A program made the position numbers and the translations under genes. From JAMXLO01 sp963818775 (GTDB lineage Bacteria; Pseudomonadota; Alphaproteobacteria; Acetobacterales; Acetobacteraceae): a stretch of 64,000 nucleotides of DNA. Position 1 is the first letter of the stretch. Every line of letters begins with the position of its first letter. Location: NCBI GenBank assembly GCA_963818775.1, contig CAWFUF010000034.1, forward strand, positions 62,001 through 126,000, written 5' to 3'. Shown here in pieces: positions 45,644 through 54,925 of the stretch. Below the pieces are notes generated by a model. That model made no database searches. It saw only the letters and a list, made by a program, of their open reading frames with translations, and was not told where the DNA came from.

Positions 45644-45676
45644 CGAATGGCCGGCCTCGTGCCGGCCATTCGTGTT
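45644..45676 (+). terminator. Strong hairpin after the 57-aa membrane gene
   Basis: CGAATGGCCGGC ctcgt GCCGGCCATTCG is a perfect 12-bp stem with a 5-base loop, followed by TGTTTCG. It lies 27 bp after the stop of the small membrane protein gene and before the SGNH gene. Rho-independent type with a weak U-tract. Confidence 0.65.
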
Positions 45677-45711
45677 TCGGCGGGGCTTCGCGAACGGGAA
45701 GGGGAAACAAA

Positions 45712-47007
45712 ATGACCACATACAACGAGCAGCCAGACATCATGGCCATCGGTGACTCGATGTACCAAGGCATTCGCTCGATCAGCTTCCTTCCCGCCAT
45801 GGTGAACCACTCGACGCCAAAACAGGTGGCCGACGCGATCGGTATGTCGATGACGGTTCCCGACCTCCGGCAGCCGCTTTTGTTCGACCTTGAGGCAGAG
45901 CTGCGTCGCGGCGGACTGCTGCATCTGGTCGAGTACCTGCGCGGCGTCTGCCTCGACAACCTGAAGGCATGGCCACTCGATCAGCCATGGTCGCAACACG
46001 AGGCCTTCGACAATGTCGCCATTGGTGGCGCGCAGATCGCCTCGCTGTTCCAGGACACCTACGAGAACTACATCGACCAGGTGCGTGACCTGAGCGCGAC
46101 ACTCGCTGGTCCGAATCTGTCGATCACCGAACTTGCCACCACGATCGGCGATCTGTGGTTCGCATTGAACAATTGCTACATGCTCAATCCGCGCCATAGG
46201 GACGAGCAACGTGGGAAGACCCAGCTCGACCAGGTCGCGGACCGTCAGCCTCAGATATTGCTGATCAACATCGGCAGCAACGAAGGGCTGTTCACGGCGG
46301 GTTTCGCAGGTGATTTCAGCAACCAGACGATGGCACGCGTGGCGGATATCCCGGAGCTGCTCAAGCCGGTTGCCGATCGGCTGAAGGCGCTGCCGGCGCG
46401 GGTCGAGCGCATTGTCTTCAACGGTCTGATCCGTCCGCGGTTCATACCCAACATGATGCCCAGCCCTGAGCACGAGAACGATTACCCGGGCGAAGAATAT
46501 TATTTCGCGTATGGGCCGCGCATCGGCAGCACGGAGACGCCGATCACCGGCACGCAGCTCGAGGAATTCGACGCTCTCATCGCCGATGTCAACGCGCGGT
46601 CAGAGGACATGCTGAAGACTGCGCTCGGCAATCGTGTAGCATTTGCCGATATCTACGCAGCAAGTCCGCCGTTCGACGGCAAACATTTTATGGGGCGCGG
46701 GCTGGACATCCCGGGCACCGGAAGGTCCCTCAACAACAAGCCGATCACCGCAATCCTTCTCGACTACTATGGTGGGTTCGCCGGCCTCGACAATATGCAT
46801 CCGACGATACCCGGTTACGCCACCATCGCGGACGTGGTGCTTGGCGCGCTTGGGCGCGGCTCGGTCCATACCGACAAGGCAGCCGCCTATGCCGCTGACA
46901 CGCTGCTGAACAACGTGCATGGCCTGCCGCTACTGGTTGCGCAGGCCGAACTGAGCCTGTTGGGCCTGTTCGGCGTGTTCCGAGGCGGCGGTGCGGCAGC
47001 AGTCTGA
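45712..47007 (+). CDS. SGNH/GDSL-type hydrolase
   Basis: 431 residues. Block I is MAIGDSMYQG (Ser16 nucleophile), block II Gly is in NVAIGGAQIAS, block III is LINIGSNEGL (Asn) and block V is DNMHPTIPGYA (Asp and His). All four blocks are present, so it is probably active as an esterase or lipase. No signal peptide is seen at the N-terminus. Insertions between blocks make it longer than typical members. Sits between epmA and epmB but runs on its own; link to EF-P unclear. Confidence 0.8.
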   Translation: MTTYNEQPDIMAIGDSMYQGIRSISFLPAMVNHSTPKQVADAIGMSMTVPDLRQPLLFDLEAELRRGGLLHLVEYLRGVCLDNLKAWPLDQPWSQHEAFDNVAIGGAQIASLFQDTYENYIDQVRDLSATLAGPNLSITELATTIGDLWFALNNCYMLNPRHRDEQRGKTQLDQVADRQPQILLINIGSNEGLFTAGFAGDFSNQTMARVADIPELLKPVADRLKALPARVERIVFNGLIRPRFIPNMMPSPEHENDYPGEEYYFAYGPRIGSTETPITGTQLEEFDALIADVNARSEDMLKTALGNRVAFADIYAASPPFDGKHFMGRGLDIPGTGRSLNNKPITAILLDYYGGFAGLDNMHPTIPGYATIADVVLGALGRGSVHTDKAAAYAADTLLNNVHGLPLLVAQAELSLLGLFGVFRGGGAAAV

Positions 47008-47063
47008 GCCGAGCGGGCCGCGCCTGACTGGCGATCCAAGTCCTATCGGCCTATCTCCGGGCG

Positions 47064-48143
47064 ATGACGCTGCGCAATGCTGACGATCTGGTCGAAGCTG
47101 GGCTGATTCCGCCGGGCGTGCGCGATGCGGTTGCGACCGTCGAGCGCCGCTATGCGGTAGCCATCACGCCGGCGATGCAGAGCCTGATTCAGGAGCCCGG
47201 TGATCCGATCGGGCTGCAGTTCATCCCCGATCACACGGAGCTGGAAACCGCGTCGCACGAGCGCGCCGATCCAATCGCGGATGATGCGCTGTCGCCGATC
47301 AAAGGAGTGGTACACCGCTACCCGGATCGCGCACTGCTGAAGCCACTGCTGATCTGCCCGGTCTATTGCCGGTTCTGCTTCCGCCGCGAGCATGTCGGTT
47401 CTGGCGGAGGATTGCTGACCGAGGCGGAGCTGGAGGCAGCGTATGACTGGTTCGCCGCACGTCCGACGATCCGCGAGGTCATCCTGACGGGCGGCGATCC
47501 GTTCATGCTGTCGCCCCGAAGGCTCGCCTCGATCGTGCAGGCACTGTCGGCAATCCCTCATATCGATATCCTGCGCATCCACACGCGCGTGCCGGTGGCC
47601 GATCCGGAGCGGGTCACCGAGACGCTGGCTGATACGCTGGACACGCCGAAGTCGATGTGGGTCGTCCTGCACGCAAACCACGCTCGCGAATTCACTCCCC
47701 AGGCGCGTACCGCGATCCGTCTGATCCAGGCGCACGGGATTCCTATACTCGGCCAATCGGTGCTGCTGCGCGGCGTGAACGACGATGCCGCGGTGTTGGA
47801 GGCGCTGTTCCGGGCGATGCTGGCCGCGCGCGTGAAGCCCTATTACCTGCACCAGCTTGACCCCGCCCCGGGCACCTCACGCTTTCACGTGCCAATCGAG
47901 GAGGGCCGGCAATTGCTCGCCCAACTGCGCGGCCGGGTCACTGGGCTGGCGTGGCCGACCTATGTGCTCGACATACCTGGCGGACACGGAAAGGTGCCTA
48001 TCGGGCCGCTTTACCTGGATCGCGATGATCATGTGCGCGATCCATCCGGCAACCGTCACAAGCTGCCTGGCGACACCGGGCAATCCCCGGCGGACTGCAC
48101 GATCGGCGGGCGGAACTTGCCCGCGCCTGCCACGCCGGTTTAG
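47064..48143 (+). CDS. epmB: EF-P lysine 2,3-aminomutase (EpmB/KamA-like)
   Basis: 359 residues of the radical SAM lysine 2,3-aminomutase family. The iron-sulfur cluster motif is C98-x3-C102-x2-C105 (CPVYCRFCF), and PYYLHQLDPAPGTSRFHVP is the PLP/substrate region of KamA. It makes (R)-beta-lysine for EF-P. It is followed by efp after 39 bp in the same orientation, the classical pairing. The C-terminus is short, as in EpmB rather than the fermentative KamA. Confidence 0.9.
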   Translation: MTLRNADDLVEAGLIPPGVRDAVATVERRYAVAITPAMQSLIQEPGDPIGLQFIPDHTELETASHERADPIADDALSPIKGVVHRYPDRALLKPLLICPVYCRFCFRREHVGSGGGLLTEAELEAAYDWFAARPTIREVILTGGDPFMLSPRRLASIVQALSAIPHIDILRIHTRVPVADPERVTETLADTLDTPKSMWVVLHANHAREFTPQARTAIRLIQAHGIPILGQSVLLRGVNDDAAVLEALFRAMLAARVKPYYLHQLDPAPGTSRFHVPIEEGRQLLAQLRGRVTGLAWPTYVLDIPGGHGKVPIGPLYLDRDDHVRDPSGNRHKLPGDTGQSPADCTIGGRNLPAPATPV

Positions 48144-48182
48144 AAGCGCCAACCTAATCCCAGTCCGAAAAAGAGTATTCCG

Positions 48183-48749
48183 ATGAAGCAGCAGGCGAAC
48201 CTGATCCGCGCGGGACAGGTCATCGAGCATGACGGTCGTCGCTGGACGGTGCTCAAGCAGCAGATCATCACCCCCGGCAAGGGGGGCGCCTTCATCCAGG
48301 TGGAAATGCGCGACCTCAAGTCAGGCAACAAGACAAACGAACGCTGGCGCACCGCCGATACGGTAGAACGTCTGATGACTGAGGAGAAGGAGTTCACCTA
48401 CTCCTACACCGACGGCGCCAACCTGGTGCTGATGGATACCGAGAACTACGAGGAGGCCCATATCCCCCGCGACCTGCTGGGCGACGCCGCACCCTTCCTG
48501 CAGGACAACATGCACGTGACGGTCGATCTGGTGGAAGGCGATCCGGTCGGCATCCACCTGCCGCCCACCGTCGTGCTGGAGGTTGTCGAGGCCGATCCCG
48601 TGGTAAGGGGCCAGACTGCCGCGTCATCGTACAAGCCGGCGAAACTATCCAACGGCGTGAAGACCTCGGTGCCGCCGTTCGTCGAGACCGGAGAGCGCAT
48701 CGTGGTGAAGACCGAGGACGGCAGCTACGTGGAGCGTGCCAAGGGCTGA
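48183..48749 (+). CDS. efp: Translation elongation factor P
   Basis: 188 residues with the three-domain EF-P fold. The modified loop reads TPGKGGAF, with Lys33 as the beta-lysylation site, matching the lysine type that needs EpmA/EpmB. GDAAPFLQDNMHVTV and GIHLPPTVVLEVVEADP are the family signatures. It prevents ribosome stalling at polyproline. Confidence 0.97.
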   Translation: MKQQANLIRAGQVIEHDGRRWTVLKQQIITPGKGGAFIQVEMRDLKSGNKTNERWRTADTVERLMTEEKEFTYSYTDGANLVLMDTENYEEAHIPRDLLGDAAPFLQDNMHVTVDLVEGDPVGIHLPPTVVLEVVEADPVVRGQTAASSYKPAKLSNGVKTSVPPFVETGERIVVKTEDGSYVERAKG

Positions 48750-48763
48750 GCGGAGCTCGCGCT

Positions 48764-49600
48764 GTGGCGCTCCGCCTGTCCCCGCACCTGACCGTGATGG
48801 CCAACGCGGCTCAGAAGGCCTCGAAGCGCCTGCTGCGCGACTTCAACGAGGTCGAGCAGCTGCAAGTCTCGGTGAAGGGACCGTCGGACTTCGTCTCGCA
48901 AGCCGATCTGCGTGCAGAAAGCACGCTGAGGGAGGAGTTGAACAAGGCGCGGCCCGGCTACGCGTTCCTGATGGAGGAGTCGGGCGCTTCGGGGGCACGA
49001 AACTGGTCATGGCGCTGGGTGGTCGATCCGCTCGACGGCACCACCAACTTTTTGCACGGCATCCCGCACTGGGCGATCAGTATTGCTCTGGAGCGCCGCC
49101 TCTCCGACGGCGGATGCGAGTTGGCAGCCGGCCTGATCTATGCGCCGGCGGTCGACGAGCTGTTTTGGGCGGAGAAAGGCGGCGGCGCCTTCGTCAATGA
49201 GCGGCGCCTCCGCGTCTCGGCACGGCGCGACCTGAAGGACGCAGTCTTCGCCACCGGCATCCCGTTCGCCGCGGTCGCCCCGCAGCGGCGTTTGGCCTTC
49301 GCCCGCACCCTCGGGATGCTGATGCCGCAGGTCGCCGGCATCCGCCGCTTCGGGGCGGCGGCGCTCGATCTCGCCTGGGTCGCCGCCGGCCGCTACGACG
49401 GATACTGGGAGCTCGGGCTGAAGCGTTGGGACCTGGCGGCCGGCGTGTTGCTGGTGCGCGAGGCGGGCGGCTTTGTCACCGATCCAAACGGCCAGGACCC
49501 GCGTGACACTGGTGAGGTGATCGCCGCCAACCCGCATCTGCACCCGGTACTGAGCGAGGCGGTGGTTGAAGGCGTTGCGCGAAGCCACCTCAGCACGTGA
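48764..49600 (+). CDS. suhB: Inositol monophosphatase family protein (SuhB-like)
   Basis: 278 residues. Motif I WVVDPLDGTTNFLHGIPHWAIS and motif II WDLAAGVLLVREAGG are intact, with the upstream Glu-containing MEEsg segment in place of the first metal motif. It hydrolyses inositol-1-phosphate or related sugar phosphates, and SuhB also binds ribosomal RNA-processing partners in enterics. It starts 14 bp after efp and may be co-transcribed with it. Confidence 0.9.
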   Translation: MALRLSPHLTVMANAAQKASKRLLRDFNEVEQLQVSVKGPSDFVSQADLRAESTLREELNKARPGYAFLMEESGASGARNWSWRWVVDPLDGTTNFLHGIPHWAISIALERRLSDGGCELAAGLIYAPAVDELFWAEKGGGAFVNERRLRVSARRDLKDAVFATGIPFAAVAPQRRLAFARTLGMLMPQVAGIRRFGAAALDLAWVAAGRYDGYWELGLKRWDLAAGVLLVREAGGFVTDPNGQDPRDTGEVIAANPHLHPVLSEAVVEGVARSHLST

Positions 49601-49658
49601 ACAAGATGAAAGTTCCAGTTACTGTCTTATCGCGGCTGTCCCCGGTAATCTGACGCAC

Positions 49659-50438
49659 ATGCGGCAATTCTGTGTTGTGCTCGCGGCTCTGTTCGGCACG
49701 GCGATGCCTGCCCTGGCGCAGGTCACCGTCGATCTACATGCGCTGGACGCGCTGCCAGGTGCCAAGCCTGCGGGAAAGGAGCACGCGGTCCAGCATCCCG
49801 CACTGAAGTCCGCTCAACGACGCGCTGCAACAACCACGTCAGCGAAGCCAACGCCCGAGCCGGCGACAGAGGCTCCTGCCGCCACACAGAAGGTCGCGAC
49901 GGCCTCGCCCGCACCGACAGCGGCGCCCCCTGCGACCGCGACGCCACCGCCGGCCACGCTGCCAACCGCGCCTCCACCCACCGCTGCGCTCGCACCGGTG
50001 ACGACAGCCCCGCAAGTCGCGCAGGTGGGTCCGCCACCACCACCACCGATCTCCGACAGCGCGGCCAGCGCGGCGACGAGCACCGGCTCGGGCCTGCGCG
50101 TCACCTTCGGCGCGGGAGACGCCAACCTCAGCCCGGCCAGCGCCGCGGCCATCAAGAATGTCGTCGGATCCGCCCCCAGCGGCGGCAACACCAGCTTCAA
50201 CGTGGTGGCGTATGCCGCCGGCACGCCGGAGGATCCCTCCACCGCACGCCGTCTTTCGCTGTCGCGCGCCCTCGCAGTGCGCAGCGCACTGGTCGCAGAC
50301 GGCGTGGACTCGTCTCGCATCTACGTTCGCGCACTCGGAGCCGCCGGTGGCGCCGAAGCGCCGGACCGAGTTGACCTGGCGGTGATGGGCGGCAACGCAC
50401 CGGCGGCGGATGCCGGCGCCAAGAGCCAATCGCCGTGA
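49659..50438 (+). CDS. OmpA-like periplasmic protein with Pro/Ala linker
   Basis: 259 residues from ATG 49659. The signal peptide (FCVVLAALFGTAMPALAQ) is followed by a long Ala/Pro/Thr-rich stretch (residues about 55-145) and a C-terminal OmpA-like half (GLRVTFGAGDANLSPASAAAI, STARRLSLSRALAVRSALVADGV, RVDLAVMG). It may bind peptidoglycan, but the canonical NxxLSxxRAxxV motif is altered. It overlaps the MotA-like gene by 4 bp, the first gene of a three-gene envelope operon. Confidence 0.8.
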   Translation: MRQFCVVLAALFGTAMPALAQVTVDLHALDALPGAKPAGKEHAVQHPALKSAQRRAATTTSAKPTPEPATEAPAATQKVATASPAPTAAPPATATPPPATLPTAPPPTAALAPVTTAPQVAQVGPPPPPPISDSAASAATSTGSGLRVTFGAGDANLSPASAAAIKNVVGSAPSGGNTSFNVVAYAAGTPEDPSTARRLSLSRALAVRSALVADGVDSSRIYVRALGAAGGAEAPDRVDLAVMGGNAPAADAGAKSQSP

Positions 50439-51583
50439 CCCGACCGAACACCTATCTGATCCGCATGGCGATATTCCTTGTGGCGGTCCTCGTCGTGGCC
50501 GCCATGCTCTCGCCGGTCCTGCTGGGCGCCTATGCCAACAACCCGATCCTCAACAGCTTCATCTTGCTGGTGCTGCTGATCGGCATCGCCTGGAACCTGC
50601 GCCAGGTACTGCGCCTGTCGCCGGAGGTCGCCTGGGTGGAGACTTTCCAGAACGCGCGCCCTCGCATCGCATCACTGCCCTCGCCGAAGCTGCTGGCACC
50701 GATGGCCAGCATGCTGGCCTCGCGCGAGGCGCATAGCCGTACCGACCAGGCGCGCTTCACCCTCTCCGCCACGGCGATGCGCAGCGTACTCGACGGCATC
50801 GCCTCGCGGCTCGACGAAAGTCGCGAGCTGTCGCGCTACATGACGGGCCTGATGATCTTTCTCGGCCTGCTGGGCACGTTCTGGGGTCTTTTAAAGACGA
50901 TCGGCGCGGTGTCCGACGTCATCGCCTCGATGTCGGTGGGTTCCGGCGATCTCAACGCGCTGTTCGAGCAGCTCAAATCCGGGCTGGCGAGGCCGCTCGC
51001 CGGCATGGGCACCGCGTTCTCCGCCTCGATGTTCGGCCTGTCGGGCGCGCTTGTTCTGGGGTTCCTCGACCTGACGGCCGGCCAGGCGCAGAATCGCTTT
51101 TTCAATGAGCTGGAGGAATGGCTGGCGGGCCTGACCCGGCTATCGTCGGGCGTGCTCGCGGAAGGCGAGGGCTCGGTGCCGGTCTATGTGCAGGCGCTGC
51201 TGGAGCAGACCGCTGAGAACATGGAGAATCTGCAGCGCATTCTGCAGCGTGGCGAAGATGGCCGCGCGCATGCGAACCAGGCAGTGATGGCGCTGACCGA
51301 GCACGTCGCGACGCTGTCCGACTCGATGCGTACCAGCCAGCAGCTCATGCTGCGCATCGCCGAGGCGCAGGCATCGCTGACACCAGCGCTGCAACAACTC
51401 GGCGACCGGCGGGACTTCGTGCTCGACGATGTCGCGCGCGGCCATCTGCGCAACATCGAACTCTATTTGCAGCGCCTGCTGGCGGATTCCGAGCAGGGGC
51501 GGGCGCAGAGCACCGCCGAGCTGCGCAATGACCTGCGCATCCTGACCAGGACTGTCGCCGCTCTGGCCGAGGATCAAAAGTAG
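50435..51583 (+). CDS. MotA/TolQ/ExbB-like proton-channel subunit
   Basis: 382 residues. N-terminal membrane helices (11-55) and a core channel pair (MTGLMIFLGLLGTFWGLLKTIG and GTAFSASMFGLSGALVLGFLDL) are typical of MotA/ExbB. A long cytoplasmic tail follows (about 210-382), predicted helical. It would form the stator ring with the MotB-like protein encoded next, only 2 bp away. Comparable pairs occur in alphaproteobacteria outside flagellar loci. The unusual tail also recalls ZorA of Zorya defence systems, but no zorC, zorD or zorE is present. Confidence 0.85.
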   Translation: MTRPNTYLIRMAIFLVAVLVVAAMLSPVLLGAYANNPILNSFILLVLLIGIAWNLRQVLRLSPEVAWVETFQNARPRIASLPSPKLLAPMASMLASREAHSRTDQARFTLSATAMRSVLDGIASRLDESRELSRYMTGLMIFLGLLGTFWGLLKTIGAVSDVIASMSVGSGDLNALFEQLKSGLARPLAGMGTAFSASMFGLSGALVLGFLDLTAGQAQNRFFNELEEWLAGLTRLSSGVLAEGEGSVPVYVQALLEQTAENMENLQRILQRGEDGRAHANQAVMALTEHVATLSDSMRTSQQLMLRIAEAQASLTPALQQLGDRRDFVLDDVARGHLRNIELYLQRLLADSEQGRAQSTAELRNDLRILTRTVAALAEDQK

Positions 51584-51585
51584 CC

Positions 51586-53040
51586 ATGCCGCTGACCGTG
51601 CGACGGCGCGGCGATAACGGGCTTTCCGCTTGGCCTGGGTACGTGGACGCGCTGTCCACGCTGTTGATGGTCATCATCTTCGTGTTGCTGGTGTTCGTGC
51701 TGGCGCAAGCATTCCTGTCGGTGGTGTTGACCGGGCGCGACAAGCAGCTCGACCGGGTGAACCGGCAGCTTGCGGAGGTCAGCGACATGCTGTCGCTGGA
51801 GCGTGGGCACAGCACGGACCTGCAGCAATCGATCACGCAGCTCAATCGCGAGCTTGCCGCGGCCACCGGCGCTCGCGACACCCTGACGCAGCAGCTTGCG
51901 GCGCTGAAGGATCAGGCCGAGCGCGCCAGCACCGATCGCGACACGCTGCGGGCGGAACGCGACCGGCTGGCGCAACAGCTCACCGATGCCAATTTGCAGG
52001 CGCGCTCCGGTGCTGCACAAGTGCAGCAGTTGCAGAATGACCTGACTGCTTCGGCGCAACGCACGGACGCGGCGAAGCAGGATACAGCGACGGTCGCGAC
52101 GCAGCTTGCCGATGCGCGCCAGCAGCTTGGCGACACCAACGCCAAGCTCGCCGCTGCGCAGTCGCAGCTTGCCGAGATGCAGCGCCAGATGGCCGAGCTG
52201 GACAAGACGGTGCAGGTCAACAAGGACACGCTGGCGGCTAAGCTGTCCGATCTGGCGAAGCTGGCCGAGCAGAACCGCGCGCTTGCGGCATTGCGTGACT
52301 CGCTGGAGAAGCAGGCGCAGGACGCGGCGGGTCGTGCGATGACGGATGCGCAGCGCCGTGCCGCGGTCGAGACGCAGCTTGCCAGCGAGAAGCAGCTCGG
52401 CAATTCGGCGAAGGCGCAGATCGCGCTGCTCAATCAGCAGGTGGACGAGCTGAAGGCACAGCTTACCACGGTGGCCAATGCACTCGATCTGGCCAAGACC
52501 CAGGGGCAGGAAAAGGACACGCAGATCGCCAACCTTGGCCAGAAGCTGAACATGGCGTTGGCGACCAAGGTCGAGGAGCTGCAGCGCTATCGCAGCGAGT
52601 TCTTCGGCAAGCTTCGTGATGTGCTGGCGAACCGGCCTGGGATACAGATCGTCGGCGATCGGTTCGTGTTCCAGAGCGAGGTGCTGTTCCCGGTCGGCAG
52701 CGCCGAATTGACACCGGCGGGCGTGAGCGGGATTACGGCGCTTGCCATCACCATCAAGGACATCGCCGCGGAGATCCCGCCGGACATCGCATGGATCCTT
52801 CGCGTCGACGGGCACACCGACCGGCAACCGATCAAGGGTGTGGGTGGTCAGTTCGCTTCCAACTGGGAACTGTCCGCGGAGCGCGCGATCACCGTGGTGA
52901 AGTTGCTGATCGCTGACGGCGTGCCAGCCGAGCATCTGGCGGCGACGGCGTTCGGCGACAACCAGCCGCTCGATCCCGCCAATACGCCAGAGGCGTACGC
53001 GAAGAACCGGCGCATCGAGCTGCGACTGACCGATCGGTAG
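51586..53040 (+). CDS. MotB/OmpA-like peptidoglycan-anchored coiled-coil protein
   Basis: 484 residues. One membrane helix bears an Asp at its start (WPGYVDALSTLLMVIIF, Asp21), positioned like the proton-carrying residue of MotB/ExbD. A long coiled coil of heptads (about 55-325) reaches into the periplasm and ends in an OmpA-like peptidoglycan domain (ILRVDGHTDRQPI, NWELSAERAITVVKLLI, NRRIELRL). It pairs with the MotA-like protein encoded just upstream. The coiled coil sets it apart from flagellar MotB. Stop at 53040 leaves 2 bp to the convergent TPR gene. Confidence 0.88.
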   Translation: MPLTVRRRGDNGLSAWPGYVDALSTLLMVIIFVLLVFVLAQAFLSVVLTGRDKQLDRVNRQLAEVSDMLSLERGHSTDLQQSITQLNRELAAATGARDTLTQQLAALKDQAERASTDRDTLRAERDRLAQQLTDANLQARSGAAQVQQLQNDLTASAQRTDAAKQDTATVATQLADARQQLGDTNAKLAAAQSQLAEMQRQMAELDKTVQVNKDTLAAKLSDLAKLAEQNRALAALRDSLEKQAQDAAGRAMTDAQRRAAVETQLASEKQLGNSAKAQIALLNQQVDELKAQLTTVANALDLAKTQGQEKDTQIANLGQKLNMALATKVEELQRYRSEFFGKLRDVLANRPGIQIVGDRFVFQSEVLFPVGSAELTPAGVSGITALAITIKDIAAEIPPDIAWILRVDGHTDRQPIKGVGGQFASNWELSAERAITVVKLLIADGVPAEHLAATAFGDNQPLDPANTPEAYAKNRRIELRLTDR

Positions 53041-53042
53041 CG

Positions 53043-53612
53043 CTACGCCTCCTCGCCCAGCGCGTGACGGCGCAGGTCCTTCAGGCGCTCCTCGCCACCA
53101 GGGGTCTTCGGGTCGATCTCCATCACCTTCTGCCACGCGGCGTAGGCGCCTTTCCAGTCCTTGCGCGCCTCGGCGATCGCGGCAAGCGTCTGGAATGCGG
53201 CAAAGCTGCGTGGTTCGTGCTGCAGCGTCGCTTGGATGTCAGAGATCGCCCCCGGTGTATCGCCGGCGGTGAAACGAGCGATCGCGCGCTGGTGGTAAGC
53301 TTCGGCCAGATTGGGATCGAGCGTGATCGCGTCGGAAAAATCCTCGATCGCATCCTGTCTGGCATCAGCCTTCATCTCCCGCAGGCCGCGGCTCATCAGC
53401 AGGGTAACGGCCGGCGTTCCCGCATTCAGCCAGAGCTGCCTGATCTGCTGCTCCAGCGGCGCGGCAATTTCCTCACTCGGCGCTGTCTTCAGCGCACCCA
53501 GCAGTTTGTCGATGGCGGCGCGCCGATCGTTGCCTGGTTGGGTCGCATTCTGTGCGGCAGCAGGCAGCGCCGCGCATAGAAAGGTGACAAGCAGGACGGA
53601 CCTATTGGCCAT
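53043..53612 (-). CDS. Periplasmic TPR protein, last gene of the glycolate operon
   Basis: 189 residues from ATG 53612, inside the glcF stop (TGATG), so translation is coupled. The signal peptide (MANRSVLLVTFLCAALPAAAQ) is followed by a short helical part and three TPR units (DAITLDPNLAEAYHQRAIARF, GAISDIQATLQHEPRSFAAFQTLA, GAYAAWQKVMEIDPKTPGGEERL). A scaffold of unknown partner. Convergent with the MotB-like gene. Confidence 0.82.
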   Translation of the reverse strand: MANRSVLLVTFLCAALPAAAQNATQPGNDRRAAIDKLLGALKTAPSEEIAAPLEQQIRQLWLNAGTPAVTLLMSRGLREMKADARQDAIEDFSDAITLDPNLAEAYHQRAIARFTAGDTPGAISDIQATLQHEPRSFAAFQTLAAIAEARKDWKGAYAAWQKVMEIDPKTPGGEERLKDLRRHALGEEA

Positions 53613-54922
53613 CAGGCATCGCTCACTCGCAGGCCCGACGGCGCCGGACCACCGGACATCCAGTCGAGCAGTTCGACGGTATGAACTACCGGAATGCCGT
53701 GGGCGGCAAGTTGTGTGATGCAACCGATATTGCCAGCGGCGATCAGGTCGGCATCGGTCGCGCGCAGATTGCCGAGCTTGCGGTCTCGCAGCCGCGCCGC
53801 GATCTCCGGCTGTAGTATGTTGTAGGTTCCGGCCGAGCCGCAGCAGATGTGCGGCTCGGCCGGCTCGACCACCGTGAAGCCGGCGCGCTGCAACAGCGAC
53901 TTCGGTTCGGCGGTGATCTGTTGGCCATGCTGCAGGCTACAGGCTGAATGATAGGCGACCGTCAGAGCAGGCCTCTCGCGCGTAGGCGCATAATCGAGAC
54001 GGGAGACGAATTCGCTGATATCACATGCCAGCGCCGAAACCTTCTCCGCCCTGCTGCGCCATGGCTCCGGCTCGGAGCGGAACATGAAGCCGTAGTCCTT
54101 GACCGTGGTGCCACAGCCCGAGGCATTGATGACGATTGCATCGAGCCCTTCACCTTCGATCTCGCGGCTCCAGGCCGCAATGTTGGCACGTGCGCTCGCC
54201 ATGGCGGATTTATGCTGACCCATGTGGTGCGTCAGCGCACCACAGCAACCGGCACGCTCTGCCACGACGACATCGACGCCGATCCGCGTCAGCAGGCGGA
54301 TGGTGGCTCCGTTGATCTGAGGCGCGAGCACCTGCTGGGCGCAGCCGGCAAGCAGTGCCACGCGGGCGCGGCGCTCGCCCTGTGCACGATGGACCTGCCG
54401 CATCGCACTGGGTGGCGGCAATCTGTTGGGGACCAGATCGAGCATCGCCCGCAGGCGTCGCCCGAAAGTTCCGGAGCCAGGGATCAGCCGCGTGAACGGC
54501 CGCACCACTTGGGCGCTGCGCAGAGCCATGCGGAACAGCGTCGGCCGCGGCAGCACGATGCCCAACACGGCGCGCAATGCCCGTTCGTGCCAGGGCCGAC
54601 GGTAGGTCTGCTCGATGTAGCTGCGTGCGTGATCCACCAAGTGCATGTAGTTCACACCGGATGGACACGTGGTCATGCAGGCGAGGCAGGACAGACAGCG
54701 ATCGACATGGCGCACCACGTCCTTGGTCGCGGGTCGCCCCGTCTCGAGCATGTCCTTGATCAGGTAGATACGCCCGCGCGGACTGTCGAGCTCATCGCCG
54801 AGCAGCAGAAAGGTCGGACAGGTCGCGGTGCAAAGACCACAGTGGACGCAGCTACGCAGTATCTTGTTCGAGACGGCGGTATCGGGATCGCGCAACTGCT
54901 CGGCGGTGAAGTTGGTCTGCAT
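53612..54922 (-). CDS. glcF: Glycolate oxidase iron-sulfur subunit
   Basis: 436 residues. Two 4Fe-4S motifs, CVHCGLCTATCPTF and CLSCLACMTTCPSG, are followed by two CCG-type domains (ERAGCCGALTHHMG and EPHICCGSAGTYN). GlcF passes electrons from the flavin subunits to the membrane quinone pool. The stop overlaps the TPR gene; an 88-aa membrane protein gene lies upstream by 3 bp. Confidence 0.95.
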   Translation of the reverse strand: MQTNFTAEQLRDPDTAVSNKILRSCVHCGLCTATCPTFLLLGDELDSPRGRIYLIKDMLETGRPATKDVVRHVDRCLSCLACMTTCPSGVNYMHLVDHARSYIEQTYRRPWHERALRAVLGIVLPRPTLFRMALRSAQVVRPFTRLIPGSGTFGRRLRAMLDLVPNRLPPPSAMRQVHRAQGERRARVALLAGCAQQVLAPQINGATIRLLTRIGVDVVVAERAGCCGALTHHMGQHKSAMASARANIAAWSREIEGEGLDAIVINASGCGTTVKDYGFMFRSEPEPWRSRAEKVSALACDISEFVSRLDYAPTRERPALTVAYHSACSLQHGQQITAEPKSLLQRAGFTVVEPAEPHICCGSAGTYNILQPEIAARLRDRKLGNLRATDADLIAAGNIGCITQLAAHGIPVVHTVELLDWMSGGPAPSGLRVSDA

Positions 54923-54925
54923 GGC

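Noticed and set aside
50435..53040. Zorya anti-phage system (ZorA/ZorB)
   Set aside because: The MotA-like/MotB-like pair with long coiled parts looks similar, but neither zorC, zorD nor zorE is adjacent. The pair is in an operon with an OmpA-like protein instead.
53613..53723. Longer TPR protein start at 53723
   Set aside because: The added 37 residues are basic and lack a signal peptide; ATG 53612 gives a clean signal peptide and couples to the glcF stop.
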